A stretch of DNA of 64,000 nt from Burkholderiales bacterium (lineage in GTDB: Bacteria; Pseudomonadota; Gammaproteobacteria; Burkholderiales; Casimicrobiaceae), in the NCBI GenBank assembly GCA_025354165.1, contig JANXNI010000094.1, positions 1-64,000 of the forward strand. Reading direction: 5' to 3'. Shown piece by piece: positions 29,714-38,779 of the stretch. The first letter of the stretch is position 1; each line of letters opens with the position of its first letter. The notes beneath the pieces are model-generated. The model saw only the letters and a list, made by a program, of their open reading frames with translations, was not told the DNA's origin and made no database searches. The position numbers and the translations under genes are program-made.

Positions 29714-30763
29714 TCAAGCGGCACGACGCAAGCCGACTGGCATCGCACCGCTCCGCGTGTAGCGAAACAGGTCCTTCGGATCGTCTGCCCACGGCACGAG
29801 CTGAACATCCACACCAAGATTTCGCTGCCGCGCCTGATCGTAGATATAGCGCAACGCCGAATAGTCCTCCAGCGCAAAGCCCACCGAATCAAACACCGTC
29901 ACCTGATCGCGCTGTTGCCGCCCCTCTGCCGCGCCCGCCAGCACGCGCCACAGATCAACGACAGGAAAGTCCTTCGGCAGTTGCTGGATATCGCCTTCAA
30001 CGCGCGTTTGCGGCTCGTATTCAACAAACACCCGTGCGCCGCGCAGCACGTCGGCATGCAATTCGGTTTTGCCGGGGCAATCGCCGCCGACCGCGTTGAT
30101 GTGCATGCCCGGCTCGATCATGTCGGGCGTCAAAATCGTGGCGTAAGCCTTGTCGGCGGTGACGGTGGTGACGATGTCTGCACCGCGAACCGCCTCCGCG
30201 ATTGAGCGGGCGCGAATGATTTTCAGCTTCGGAAACGCCGCGAGATTACGCACCAGCTTGTCGGTGGCCGCGTCGTCAACGTCGTACACGGCAAGCGCTT
30301 CGATTCCCAGATGGGCGTGAAAGCCAATCGCCTGAAATTCGCTCTGCGCGCCGTTGCCAATCAGCGCCATGCGCCGTGCGTCGGGCCGCGCCAGCGCACG
30401 CGCCGCCATCAGCGATGTGGCGCAGGTGCGCAGCGCTGTGGCAAGAGTCAGCTCCGACAGCAAAACCGGATAGCCAGTGTCCACATCGGCTAGCACGCCA
30501 AACGCCATCACCGTATACAAGCCCTGCGCCGTATTGCTCGGGTGACCGTTGACGTACTTGAAGGCGTAGCGCTCGGCGTTGGAGATAGGCATCAACTCAA
30601 TCACGCCAATGTCCGAATGGTTGGCAACGCGCGCGGACTTGTCAAAGTCTGCCCAGCGAACGAAATCCGCCTCAATCGCGCTCGCCAGTTGCCCCATGAA
30701 CTGCGTTACGCCGACTTCCTGCACCAGCCGCGACATCGTGGGTACATCTACAAATCTCGTCAT
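29714..30763 (-). CDS. ocd: Ornithine cyclodeaminase
   Basis: 349 residues of the OCD/mu-crystallin family; converts L-ornithine to L-proline and ammonia using NAD. Family motifs: AFKYVNGHPSNTAQGL with the substrate Lys, LSELTLATALRTCATSLMAA, the Rossmann segment LIGNGAQSEFQAIGF (about residue 135), INAVGGDCPGKTELH with the catalytic Asp, and VFDSVGFALEDYSALRYIYD. Divergent from an Lrp-family regulator gene with a 137-base gap, and followed by ctlX. Confidence 0.94.
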   Translation of the reverse strand: MTRFVDVPTMSRLVQEVGVTQFMGQLASAIEADFVRWADFDKSARVANHSDIGVIELMPISNAERYAFKYVNGHPSNTAQGLYTVMAFGVLADVDTGYPVLLSELTLATALRTCATSLMAARALARPDARRMALIGNGAQSEFQAIGFHAHLGIEALAVYDVDDAATDKLVRNLAAFPKLKIIRARSIAEAVRGADIVTTVTADKAYATILTPDMIEPGMHINAVGGDCPGKTELHADVLRGARVFVEYEPQTRVEGDIQQLPKDFPVVDLWRVLAGAAEGRQQRDQVTVFDSVGFALEDYSALRYIYDQARQRNLGVDVQLVPWADDPKDLFRYTRSGAMPVGLRRAA

Positions 30764-30900
30764 TTCCGCTCTCCTGCGAATTTCACCGCTAGAGTGCGGC
30801 GTAGGCCTCTATTTTCGTCGCTTGCGACGCCAAAGTGAATGGTGCATTACGTGCAATAAGTACAATTAACAGATCAATTTGATCGACAAATAGCGCATAA
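30764..30900. promoter_or_regulatory. Divergent ocd / lrp regulatory region
   Basis: Contains a perfect 13-bp palindrome GATCAATTTGATC at 30872-30884, 16 bases before the regulator start, and TGCATTACGTGCA at about 30844-30856. Both are of the size and symmetry bound by Lrp-family dimers, so this is the likely operator for autoregulation and ocd-ctlX control. That role is inferred. Confidence 0.6.
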
Positions 30901-31338
30901 ATGCTCAATTCAACGCTGGATGACACGGATCGTGAACTGATCGGCTTGCTGCGCGACAACGCGCGAACGCCGGTCGTAGCGCTGGCAAAAAAGCTCGGCG
31001 TCACGCGCGCCACAGTGCAAAACCGCATCACGCGCCTGGAGCGCGAGGGCATGATCGTCGGCTACACCGTGAAGCTCAGGCCGAATGCAGAAGCGCAGCG
31101 GATTCGCGCGCTCATGAGCATCGCCGTCGAAGGCAATCGCGGCACCGAAGTGCGCCGCGAGCTAACGGGCCACCCAAACGTGATTGGACTGCACACTACC
31201 AATGGACGATGGGACCTGATCGCCGAGCTGCGCGCCGATTCGCTGGAAGCATTCGATCAGGTGTTAAACGCGATCCGTTTGCTGGAGGGAATTGCGACGA
31301 CGGAGACGAGTATTCTGCTGTCGACGTACAAACTTTGA
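30901..31338 (+). CDS. Lrp/AsnC-family transcriptional regulator (ocd-linked)
   Basis: 145 residues. An N-terminal winged helix (LDDTDRELIGLLRDNARTPVVALAKKLGVTRATVQNRITRLEREG, residues about 6-50) precedes the RAM/AsnC effector domain with GLHTTNGRWDLIAELRADSLEAFDQVL. Divergent from ocd-ctlX, so it probably senses ornithine, citrulline or a related amino acid and controls them. Confidence 0.92.
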   Translation: MLNSTLDDTDRELIGLLRDNARTPVVALAKKLGVTRATVQNRITRLEREGMIVGYTVKLRPNAEAQRIRALMSIAVEGNRGTEVRRELTGHPNVIGLHTTNGRWDLIAELRADSLEAFDQVLNAIRLLEGIATTETSILLSTYKL

Positions 31339-31342
31339 GTAG

Positions 31343-31458
31343 CAGCTTATTGGTGAAACTGTTAGTTCATAGGGGCTAATGGGCCAAATCGCATAAAGTC
31401 AACTTCCGAATAAATTCAGCTTAAGCCCAATTGAATTAATCCTTTCAGAAGAAAGCTG
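31343..31458. repeat. Dispersed 116-bp palindromic repeat, copy D
   Basis: Starts CAGCTTATTGGTGAAACTG with CATAGGGGCTAAT, ends TTAAGCCCAATTG with CAGAAGAAAGCTG. The centre contains AAGTCAAC, the reverse complement of the GTTGACTT centre of other copies, so this copy lies in the opposite orientation. It sits between the two convergent Lrp-type genes. Confidence 0.8.
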
Positions 31459-31509
31459 TATTTCGCAATCGACGCATTGCGCCTGACAAATTTAGATTTT
31501 GAGCACACA

Positions 31510-31971
31510 TCAAAGTGGTAACAACGCGCTGTCTTTCACTTCCTCGATCACCGCATAAGTCCGCGTCTCGCGAACGCCCGGAAATTGCCACAAACGGCGG
31601 CTCGCGAACTCACGATACGCCTCCATATCGGCCACGCGTAGCTTGATCAGGTAGTCAAATCCGCCCGCCACCATGTGGCATTCGCTGATCTCCGGGTGCG
31701 TCAGTACCGCCGCCTTGAACGCATCAAAGATGTTCGGCGTCGTGCGGTCGAGCAGCACCTCAACGAACACGGTCATGCCGCAGCCCAGTTTCACCGGATT
31801 CAGGCGCGCTTCGTAACCCAGAATAAACCCCTCGCGATGCAAACGTTGGGTGCGCGCGAGCACGGCCGTGGGCGACAGCGAAACCGCCTCGGCGAGCTTC
31901 AAATTACTGATGCGGCCATCCTTCTGCAAGGCAGACAGAATTTTTCGGTCAATGGCATCGATTTCAAGCAT
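31510..31971 (-). CDS. Lrp/AsnC-family regulator, probable proline-responsive activator of putA
   Basis: 153 residues: winged helix (IDAIDRKILSALQKDGRISNLKLAEAVSLSPTAVLARTQRLHREG) and RAM domain (ISECHMVAGGFDYLIKLRVADMEAYREF). Divergent from putA with a 105-base gap, the arrangement of PutR-like activators in other proteobacteria. Proline as effector is inferred from that context. Confidence 0.9.
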   Translation of the reverse strand: MLEIDAIDRKILSALQKDGRISNLKLAEAVSLSPTAVLARTQRLHREGFILGYEARLNPVKLGCGMTVFVEVLLDRTTPNIFDAFKAAVLTHPEISECHMVAGGFDYLIKLRVADMEAYREFASRRLWQFPGVRETRTYAVIEEVKDSALLPL

Positions 31972-32076
31972 GGCGACGGATATTTATGCGGCTAATGCGC
32001 TAAATTTTAGTGAATAAATAATCATAACTCTCCATAAGATAGCGATCTATTCAGAATTTCTACGAAGCGAGCCGTC
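31972..32076. promoter_or_regulatory. Divergent lrp / putA regulatory region
   Basis: AT-rich compared with neighbours. It holds a perfect 11-bp palindrome CTAAATTTTAG at 32000-32010 and several A/T tracts, as expected for Lrp-type operators. It is a candidate site for proline-dependent control of putA. Confidence 0.55.
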
Positions 32077-35013
32077 ATGCGCCTGCCCAATCCCTACCGC
32101 GAAGAACTCGCCATCGTGCGCCGCAACGTCGACGCAGCGTCCGCCGCGCTCGACTGGCCGCACATCGTCGATACCGCCCGACCGTGGGTGACGGCGGTGC
32201 GCGACAACCCGCCGCCGTTCTGGGCGATGGAGAGCTTGCTCAAGGAATATCCGATCTCGAAGCCCGAGGGACTAGCGCTGATGCGACTGGCCGAGGCGCT
32301 GCTTCGCGTGCCTGATTCGGCAACCGCGATTGCGTTAACGGTGGATCAGTTGGGCCGCGCTAACTTCGACGGCAATGGCGACGGCGTCATGGCGCGCTTA
32401 TCAAATTCAGTGATAGCGTTATCCAAAAAGACGTTGCCCGACGCCGATCATCCGCCCGGCTTGTTTGGCAAATTGGGCGCAAAAACCGTCGTCGCCGGAA
32501 CGCTTCGCGCCGTGCAATTGCTGGCCAAACAGTTCGTGCTGGGGCAGACGATTGAAGAGGCGCTCGCGGAATCCAAATCGCAACGCCGCGATGCAAATTA
32601 CCTGCGCTTCAGCTTCGACATGCTCGGCGAAGGCGCGCGCACGATGGAAGATGCGGATCGGTACTTCGCTAGTTACGAACACGCCATCAGGATGCTGGCC
32701 GAAGCGAAATCGGCCACGCCAAATGGCAGCCCCGAGGACTCCGACGGCATCTCGATCAAGCTCTCCGCGTTGCATCCGCGCTATGAAGATGCGCAGCATG
32801 ATCGCGTAATGAATGAGCTTGTGCCGCGTGTGTGGCAGCTCTGCGAGCGCGCCGCTGCGGCGCAAATCAATCTCACGATTGATGCAGAAGAAGTTGATCG
32901 GCTTGAGCTGTCGCTCGATGTATTCGAAGCTTTGCTGCAACAAATTCAGACTAAATGCCCACAGTGGCGAGGTTTTGGATTGGCATTACAGGCCTATCAG
33001 ACGCGCTCGCTGGAGCTTATCGAGCATGTAGGCGCGCTGGCGCGGCAATACAACGTGGGCCTGATGTGTCGCCTCGTCAAGGGGGCATACTGGGATAGCG
33101 AGATCAAGCGGGCGCAGGAGCTGGGCATGCCCGCGTACCCCGTATTCACGCACAAGCATCATTCCGATTCGAGCTATCTCGCCTGTGCTGTCTCGCTACT
33201 GAAACAAAAGGATGTTTTCTTCCCGCAATTCGCTACGCACAACGCGGGCACGATTGCGGCAATTTTTCAGATTGCCGCAAAATTCGATGCGCCGTTTGAA
33301 TTGCAACGACTGCACGGCATGGGCACGGGCGTTTATCGTGAGCTGCTCAAGTCGCATCCAAAGCAAACGCTACGGGTCTACGCTCCAGTTGGCTCACACG
33401 GCGATCTACTCGCGTATCTCGTGCGCCGTCTGCTGGAAAACGGCGCGAATTCATCATTTGTGCATCAACTTGCCGATGATGACGTTCCGGTTGAAACCCT
33501 GCTCGAATCGCCGCTCTATGTCACTGAGGCACGGCAATTTCCGCTGCCGCAAAATATCCTTGCGCCGCGTGACAACAGCATGGGCGTTGATCTCACGGTC
33601 GAGACGATGCGCGCGCCGCTGCTCGCCGCTTTGCAAACAACAACCGTCGTACGACCCACCGATGCGTCAGCCGCGCAGAGCAATGACGCAATGCGGTCCG
33701 CTCATGCCGCGTTCGCACTCTGGCGCGATGTACCGGTCGCCGATCGCGCCGCAATGCTGCGCCACGCCGCCGAAGCGCTGCAAGCCGATCTCCCACGTTT
33801 TTGCGCGCTCCTGGTGAAAGAAGCGTTCAAAACGTGGGGCGATGCGGTCGCCGAAGTCCGCGAAGCGATTGATTTTTTGCGCTACTACGCTGATGAAGCC
33901 GAGCGTGTCTGCGCGCCGATCACCCTGCCCGGCCCGACGGGCGAGAGCAACATGCTTTATCCGCGCGGTCGTGGCGTCTGGCTGAGCATCAGCCCGTGGA
34001 ATTTCCCGTTGGCTATTTTTATGGGGCAGGTGGCCGCTGCGCTTGTCACGGGTAACGCCGTGGTCGCCAAGCCAGCCGAGCAAACGCCGGTTGTTGCACA
34101 AGAGGCGGTGAAACTCCTCCACGCAGCAGGTGTCCCCGTGAACGCTTTGCTCGTGGTCACCGGGCTCGGCGAAACCGTAGGCGCGACGCTGGTCGCGCAT
34201 CCTGCCGTCGCAGGCGTCGTTTTCACCGGTTCCACGCAAGTCGCCAAAATCATCCAGCGCAGCCTTGCCAACAAAGACGGTGCCATCGTGCCGCTGATCG
34301 CAGAAACGGGTGGCATCAATGCAATGCTGGTCGACTCAACGGCGTTGCCTGAACATGTGGTCGATGCGGTGGTGCAGTCTGCGTTCCGTTCGGCCGGACA
34401 GCGCTGCTCGGCACTGCGCCTCTTGTGTCTGCATGAAGAAATTGCCGATAAAGTCATTCACATGTTGCGCGGCGCGGCGCGCGAACTCAGCGTCGGAGAT
34501 GCGTCAAAACTGGCAACCGACGTCGGCCCGCTCATTGATCGCGACGCATTCGACGGAATTTCGGCACACATCACCCGTCTTGGCGGGATCGCTGCAAGCC
34601 CGGACAATGGCAATGAAAACCTCATTGCCCCGCAACTGTTCGAAGTTGCCACAATCGCCAGCGTCAAACAGGAAATTTTCGGGCCCGTTCTGCAAATCGT
34701 CCGCTGGACTGGCGACCCGAACGCCGTGGTCGATCAGATCAATGCGCTCGGTTTCGGGCTCACGCTGGGTATTCAAACGCGCATCGATAGCCGCGCCGCG
34801 AGTCTGGCGCACCGGGCACATGTCGGCAATATCTACATCAACCGCAATATCATCGGAGCGGTCGTCGGCGTTCAGCCGTTCGGCGGCGAAGGGCTCTCGG
34901 GCACCGGACCAAAGGCGGGCGGGCCGTTCTACTTACCGCGCTTCATCGGCGAGCAGACGGTCACGATCAACACGGTCGCGGCGGGTGGCAACGTAGCACT
35001 GCTGGTGGCATAA
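32077..35013 (+). CDS. putA: Bifunctional proline dehydrogenase / L-glutamate gamma-semialdehyde dehydrogenase
   Basis: 978 residues: oxidises proline to P5C with FAD, then to glutamate with NAD. The PRODH barrel spans about residues 90-460 (DGISIKLSALHPRYEDAQ, GLMCRLVKGAYWDSEIKRAQ, YLVRRLLENGANSSFVHQ). The P5CDH domain follows (about 500-970), with WLSISPWNFPLAIFMGQVAA, general-base Glu in AETGGINAMLVD and catalytic Cys in SAGQRCSALRLLCL. The N-terminal ribbon-helix-helix DNA-binding domain of longer PutA proteins is absent, so this is the short type that needs a separate regulator, fitting the divergent Lrp gene. Confidence 0.96.
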   Translation: MRLPNPYREELAIVRRNVDAASAALDWPHIVDTARPWVTAVRDNPPPFWAMESLLKEYPISKPEGLALMRLAEALLRVPDSATAIALTVDQLGRANFDGNGDGVMARLSNSVIALSKKTLPDADHPPGLFGKLGAKTVVAGTLRAVQLLAKQFVLGQTIEEALAESKSQRRDANYLRFSFDMLGEGARTMEDADRYFASYEHAIRMLAEAKSATPNGSPEDSDGISIKLSALHPRYEDAQHDRVMNELVPRVWQLCERAAAAQINLTIDAEEVDRLELSLDVFEALLQQIQTKCPQWRGFGLALQAYQTRSLELIEHVGALARQYNVGLMCRLVKGAYWDSEIKRAQELGMPAYPVFTHKHHSDSSYLACAVSLLKQKDVFFPQFATHNAGTIAAIFQIAAKFDAPFELQRLHGMGTGVYRELLKSHPKQTLRVYAPVGSHGDLLAYLVRRLLENGANSSFVHQLADDDVPVETLLESPLYVTEARQFPLPQNILAPRDNSMGVDLTVETMRAPLLAALQTTTVVRPTDASAAQSNDAMRSAHAAFALWRDVPVADRAAMLRHAAEALQADLPRFCALLVKEAFKTWGDAVAEVREAIDFLRYYADEAERVCAPITLPGPTGESNMLYPRGRGVWLSISPWNFPLAIFMGQVAAALVTGNAVVAKPAEQTPVVAQEAVKLLHAAGVPVNALLVVTGLGETVGATLVAHPAVAGVVFTGSTQVAKIIQRSLANKDGAIVPLIAETGGINAMLVDSTALPEHVVDAVVQSAFRSAGQRCSALRLLCLHEEIADKVIHMLRGAARELSVGDASKLATDVGPLIDRDAFDGISAHITRLGGIAASPDNGNENLIAPQLFEVATIASVKQEIFGPVLQIVRWTGDPNAVVDQINALGFGLTLGIQTRIDSRAASLAHRAHVGNIYINRNIIGAVVGVQPFGGEGLSGTGPKAGGPFYLPRFIGEQTVTINTVAAGGNVALLVA

Positions 35014-35103
35014 GTTGTGCTGCCGGTATACCGACTAGGGATATTGGCATAACCCAGCGCATGGATTCAGTGCAAAATTAGCCCATAAATAGCGAATTGG
35101 CGC

Positions 35104-35133
35104 TGATGGGCTTCAGGGAGGAAGCCCTCATCG
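35104..35133. other. Hairpin between putA and livH
   Basis: GATGGGCTTC and GAAGCCCTCATC can pair around AGGGAG. There is no T run, so termination is uncertain. It could also be a leader structure in front of livH. Confidence 0.4.
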
Positions 35134-35182
35134 TGTCGGCTACCTCTAAGGTTGATTTTTTAAAAGCGGGGATTTCACAGTT

Positions 35183-36082
35183 ATGGACGTATTGCTCCAG
35201 CAAATCGTGAATGGTCTGGTGGTGGGCAGCGTGTACGCGCTGGTTGCACTGGGCTACACGATGGTTTACGGTATTTTGCAGCTCATCAATTTTGCCCACG
35301 GTGAGATCGTGATGATCGGCGGGCTCACCTCGCTATTTGCTGCGAAGGGGTTGCTGGCGATGGGCGCGCCGCCGCTTCTGGCGCTGCTTGTCGCAATTCT
35401 GGCCGCGATGATTGCCTGTGCAGTGATCGGTGTGTTGATTGAGCGCATCGCTTATCGACCGCTGCGCAATGCGCCCAGACTGGCTCCGCTGATCACCGCT
35501 ATAGGCGTCTCAATTTTGTTGCAACAACTCGCCATTTTGGTGTTTGGCCGCAACTATTTCTCGTTCCCGGAGCTGATCTCGAAAGCGCCCATCGTGTTCG
35601 GTCACATCACGGTCACGTTGAATGAAATCGTCATTCTGCTGACTTCGTTCGGTTTGATGGCAGCGCTTCTCTGGCTCGTACACAACACGAAGGTCGGCAC
35701 CGCGATGCGTGCGACCGCAGAGAATCAGAAAGTCGCTGGCCTCATGGGTATCGATATCAACAAAATCATCGCCATTACGTTTGCGATCGGCTCGGGCCTT
35801 GGCGCGATTGCCGGCGTGATGGTCGCCTCGAACTACGGACAGGCGCATTACTACATGGGTTTCATGCTCGGACTCAAAGCGTTTACTGCCGCGGTCATGG
35901 GCGGCATCGGCAATTTGTGGGGTGCGATGGTCGGCGGCCTGATTCTGGGTCTCGTTGAAAACGTCGGACTCATCTTCGTACGGGGTGACTACAAAGACAT
36001 CTTTGCCTTCGTGGTGCTCGTTCTCGTGCTGATCTTCCGGCCACAAGGCCTGATCGGTGAGCGCGTCGCAGAGAGGGCCTAG
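35183..36082 (+). CDS. livH: Branched-chain amino acid ABC transporter permease LivH
   Basis: 299 residues, about 8 membrane segments. The N-terminus MDVLLQQIVNGLVVGSVYALVALGYTMVYGILQLINFAHGEIVM is the LivH signature, and KVGTAMRATAENQKVAGLMGIDINKII is the cytoplasmic loop that contacts the ATPases. First gene of livHMGF. It shows only a weak ribosome site. Confidence 0.94.
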   Translation: MDVLLQQIVNGLVVGSVYALVALGYTMVYGILQLINFAHGEIVMIGGLTSLFAAKGLLAMGAPPLLALLVAILAAMIACAVIGVLIERIAYRPLRNAPRLAPLITAIGVSILLQQLAILVFGRNYFSFPELISKAPIVFGHITVTLNEIVILLTSFGLMAALLWLVHNTKVGTAMRATAENQKVAGLMGIDINKIIAITFAIGSGLGAIAGVMVASNYGQAHYYMGFMLGLKAFTAAVMGGIGNLWGAMVGGLILGLVENVGLIFVRGDYKDIFAFVVLVLVLIFRPQGLIGERVAERA

Positions 36083-36085
36083 ATC

Positions 36086-37165
36086 ATGGCTGGCATGACT
36101 GGAATGCTTCAAACCAGGCGCAATCAGATGATTGCGCTCGCCGTGCTCGGCGTACTGCTTTTTATTCTGCCGTTCGCGGCGGGTGCGTTGGGGCAAGCGT
36201 GGGTGCGCATCCTCAACATGACGCTTCTCTACGTGATGCTCGCACTGGGCCTGAACGTTGTCGTCGGCGTCGCGGGCCTGCTTGATCTGGGCTACGTTGC
36301 GTTCTACGCGGTCGGTGCGTATACGTGGTCGCTGCTGGCTTCGGCGCACTTTGACCTGCATTATCCATTCTGGATTCTGCTGCCGCTCGGTGCGTTTTTG
36401 GCCGCATTGGCGGGCTTGCTGCTCGGTACGCCGGTGCTCAAACTGCGCGGCGACTATCTGGCAATCGTGACGCTCGGCTTCGGTGAAATCGTTCGCATCC
36501 TGATGAACAATTTCGACAAAGTTGGCCTGCCGTGGTCCGACGAAAGCTACAACGTCACCAATGGCCCGCGCGGTATTACCGGCATCGACGGACTGAACTT
36601 TTTTGGTTTCAAAATCAGCAAGGGACTTGATCTTTTTGGCTTGCAGATTACGAGTTTGCAACTTTATTACTTCGTGTTTCTGGCGTTCGCTATTCTCTCG
36701 ATCATCGGCGTGTCGCGCTTGCAGCATTCGCGTATCGGCCGTGCATGGCAGGCATTGCGCGAAGATGAAATCGCCGCAAAAGCAATGGGCATTAACACCC
36801 GAAATGTCAAGCTCGCCGCCTTCGCTTTCGGAGCGCTCACCGGCGGCCTGGCGGGCGGATTGTTCGCCTCGATGCAAGGGTTTGTCAGCCCGGAATCGTT
36901 CGGCCTGCTGGAGTCAATCATGATTCTCGCGATGGTCGTACTGGGCGGCATGGGCCATATTCCCGGCGTCATCCTGGGCGCGGTGTTGCTATCGGCGATG
37001 CCCGAGGTCATTCGCTACGCAGCGGACGAAAACATGCAACAAAAAATATTCGGCCTTGTACTCATTGCGCCGGAAGTGCTGCGCAATTTGATTTTCTCGC
37101 TCGCCATGATTTTGATCATGCTGTTTAAACCTGCGGGCCTGTGGCCGTCACCGGAGAAGAAATGA
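36086..37165 (+). CDS. livM: Branched-chain amino acid ABC transporter permease LivM
   Basis: 359 residues with about 9-10 membrane segments. Typical LivM elements: LNVVVGVAGLLDLGYVAFYAVGAYT, the central LRGDYLAIVTLGFGEIVRIL, the coupling loop SRIGRAWQALREDEIAAKAMGIN and the C-terminal MAMVVLGGMGHIPGVILGA-like stretch. Starts three bases after livH and overlaps livG by four bases. Confidence 0.94.
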   Translation: MAGMTGMLQTRRNQMIALAVLGVLLFILPFAAGALGQAWVRILNMTLLYVMLALGLNVVVGVAGLLDLGYVAFYAVGAYTWSLLASAHFDLHYPFWILLPLGAFLAALAGLLLGTPVLKLRGDYLAIVTLGFGEIVRILMNNFDKVGLPWSDESYNVTNGPRGITGIDGLNFFGFKISKGLDLFGLQITSLQLYYFVFLAFAILSIIGVSRLQHSRIGRAWQALREDEIAAKAMGINTRNVKLAAFAFGALTGGLAGGLFASMQGFVSPESFGLLESIMILAMVVLGGMGHIPGVILGAVLLSAMPEVIRYAADENMQQKIFGLVLIAPEVLRNLIFSLAMILIMLFKPAGLWPSPEKK

Positions 37166-37947
37166 TGACCGACATGCTCTTCACCGCAGAAAACGTTACC
37201 AAACGGTTTGGCGGGGTCACTGCGCTTGACAACGTGTCGATGGAAATTCCGCGCGCGTCGATCTTCGGCCTCATCGGACCGAACGGTGCAGGCAAGACAA
37301 CTTTCTTCAACACACTGACCGGGCTCTATCAGGTCGACGAGGGTAAATTCACGTTCGACGGGAAGCCGCTCAACGTGAAAGCGCCGCATGAAGTTGCGGA
37401 GGTTGGCATTGCGCGAACCTTCCAGAATATTCGTCTGTTTGGCGAAATGTCCGTGCTTGAAAACGTGATGGTTGGCCGTCATGTGCGCACCAAAGCAGGC
37501 GCGTTTGGCGCTATCTTTCAAACGCCGTCGACCCGTCGCGAAGAAGCTGCAATCACGCAGCGCGCGCATGAACTGCTCGACTATATCGGCCTGTCAAAAC
37601 GTGCTGGCGACAAGAGTCGTACGCTCGCTTACGGTGAGCAACGACGTCTTGAAATCGCACGCGCACTCGCGACCGATCCCAAGATGATCGCCCTCGATGA
37701 ACCTGCGGCTGGCATGAACGCCACTGAGACCATCGCGCTGCGTGAACTCATCGAACGCATCGCAAGAGATGGCACCACGGTCATGCTGATTGAGCACGAC
37801 ATGCGCCTCGTGATGAAAGTGTGTCATCACCTCGCCGTGCTTGATTACGGACGAAAAATCGCGGGTGGAACGCCCTCGGAAGTGCAAAGGGATCCCGCCG
37901 TGATCAAAGCCTATCTGGGTGGCGCACACACCGAGGTGACGAAATGA
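37162..37947 (+). CDS. livG: Branched-chain amino acid ABC transporter ATPase LivG
   Basis: 261 residues. Walker A GPNGAGKTTFFNTLTGLY at about residue 38, ABC-type LivG signature VGIARTFQNIRLFGEMSVLENVMVG, LAYGEQRRLEIARALATDP and Walker B MIALDEPAAGMN. The first of two adjacent ATGs (37162 and 37165) overlaps the livM stop; either could be used. The final codons overlap livF. Confidence 0.94.
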   Translation: MMTDMLFTAENVTKRFGGVTALDNVSMEIPRASIFGLIGPNGAGKTTFFNTLTGLYQVDEGKFTFDGKPLNVKAPHEVAEVGIARTFQNIRLFGEMSVLENVMVGRHVRTKAGAFGAIFQTPSTRREEAAITQRAHELLDYIGLSKRAGDKSRTLAYGEQRRLEIARALATDPKMIALDEPAAGMNATETIALRELIERIARDGTTVMLIEHDMRLVMKVCHHLAVLDYGRKIAGGTPSEVQRDPAVIKAYLGGAHTEVTK

Positions 37948-38657
37948 ATCCGACGCTGGATGTCAAAAAGCTGCAAGTCGCGTACGGCGGCATCAAAGCC
38001 ATCAAAGGCATCGACTTTCACGTTGACGAGGGCGAACTCGTTACGCTGATCGGCGCTAACGGCGCTGGCAAATCGAGCACGCTGCGCGCACTTTCCGGCC
38101 TCATCAAACCTGCGGGCGGCAAGGTCACCTACAAAGGTCAGGACATCACTGGTATTCCGTCGCATGCGCTGGTGGGTTTGGGCATTGCCCTGTGCCCGGA
38201 AGGCCGTGGCGTATTCGCCCGCCTGAACGTGCATGAGAACCTGCTCATGGGCGCGTACGCGCGGAACGACAAGGCACAAATCCTGACTGAAGTCGACGAG
38301 ATTTACACCATGATTCCGCGCCTCAAGGAGCGTACGCTGCAAATGGCCGGGACGTTGTCCGGCGGCGAACAGCAAATGCTCGCCATCGGCCGCGCCATGC
38401 TAGCGCAGCCCAAGCTTTTGATGCTTGACGAACCATCAATGGGCCTCGCCCCGTTAATGGTCGAAAAAATCTTCGAAATCATCCGCATGATTGCCAAACG
38501 TGGCACCACGATTTTGCTCATCGAGCAAAACGCCCAGCTCGCACTGGAGCACGCCAATCGCGGCTACGTTTTGGAGTCTGGCGAGATTACGTTGACGGGC
38601 GATGCGAAAACGTTGCTAGCTGATCCACGGGTTAAAGCCGCGTACCTGGGCGGCTAG
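37944..38657 (+). CDS. livF: Branched-chain amino acid ABC transporter ATPase LivF
   Basis: 237 residues. Walker A GANGAGKSSTLRALSGL at about residue 37, Q-loop region GIALCPEGRGVFARLNVHENL, signature LSGGEQQMLAIGRAML and Walker B LLMLDEPSMGLAPLM. It ends YLGG as in the family. The start overlaps livG by four bases. A perfect 11-bp hairpin follows its stop. Confidence 0.94.
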   Translation: MNPTLDVKKLQVAYGGIKAIKGIDFHVDEGELVTLIGANGAGKSSTLRALSGLIKPAGGKVTYKGQDITGIPSHALVGLGIALCPEGRGVFARLNVHENLLMGAYARNDKAQILTEVDEIYTMIPRLKERTLQMAGTLSGGEQQMLAIGRAMLAQPKLLMLDEPSMGLAPLMVEKIFEIIRMIAKRGTTILLIEQNAQLALEHANRGYVLESGEITLTGDAKTLLADPRVKAAYLGG

Positions 38658-38663
38658 TCGCTA

Positions 38664-38691
38664 GGGCACGCATTGGCGTAAATGCGTGCCC
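38664..38691 (+). terminator. Hairpin downstream of livF, possible terminator
   Basis: GGGCACGCATT, loop GGCGTA, AATGCGTGCCC: a perfect 11-bp stem seven bases after the livF stop. No T tract follows; instead CCCGTGAATGG is repeated twice in tandem (about 38694-38715). Confidence 0.6.
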
Positions 38692-38779
38692 GGCCCGTGA
38701 ATGGCCCGTGAATGGTCCGGTGCAAACTGCAATATCAGCGCTTCGCAAACGACGACGCGGTCACCGCCAGCCCTGGCCG

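Noticed and set aside
35020-35133. Possible eighth copy of the palindromic repeat between putA and livH
   Set aside because: It has AGCCCAT-like motifs and a hairpin but lacks the CAGCTTTT/AAAAGCTG ends and the conserved centre.
35510-36877. 455-codon open frame on the minus strand
   Set aside because: Shadow of livH and livM; low-complexity His/Glu/Arg composition, no ribosome site and no motif.
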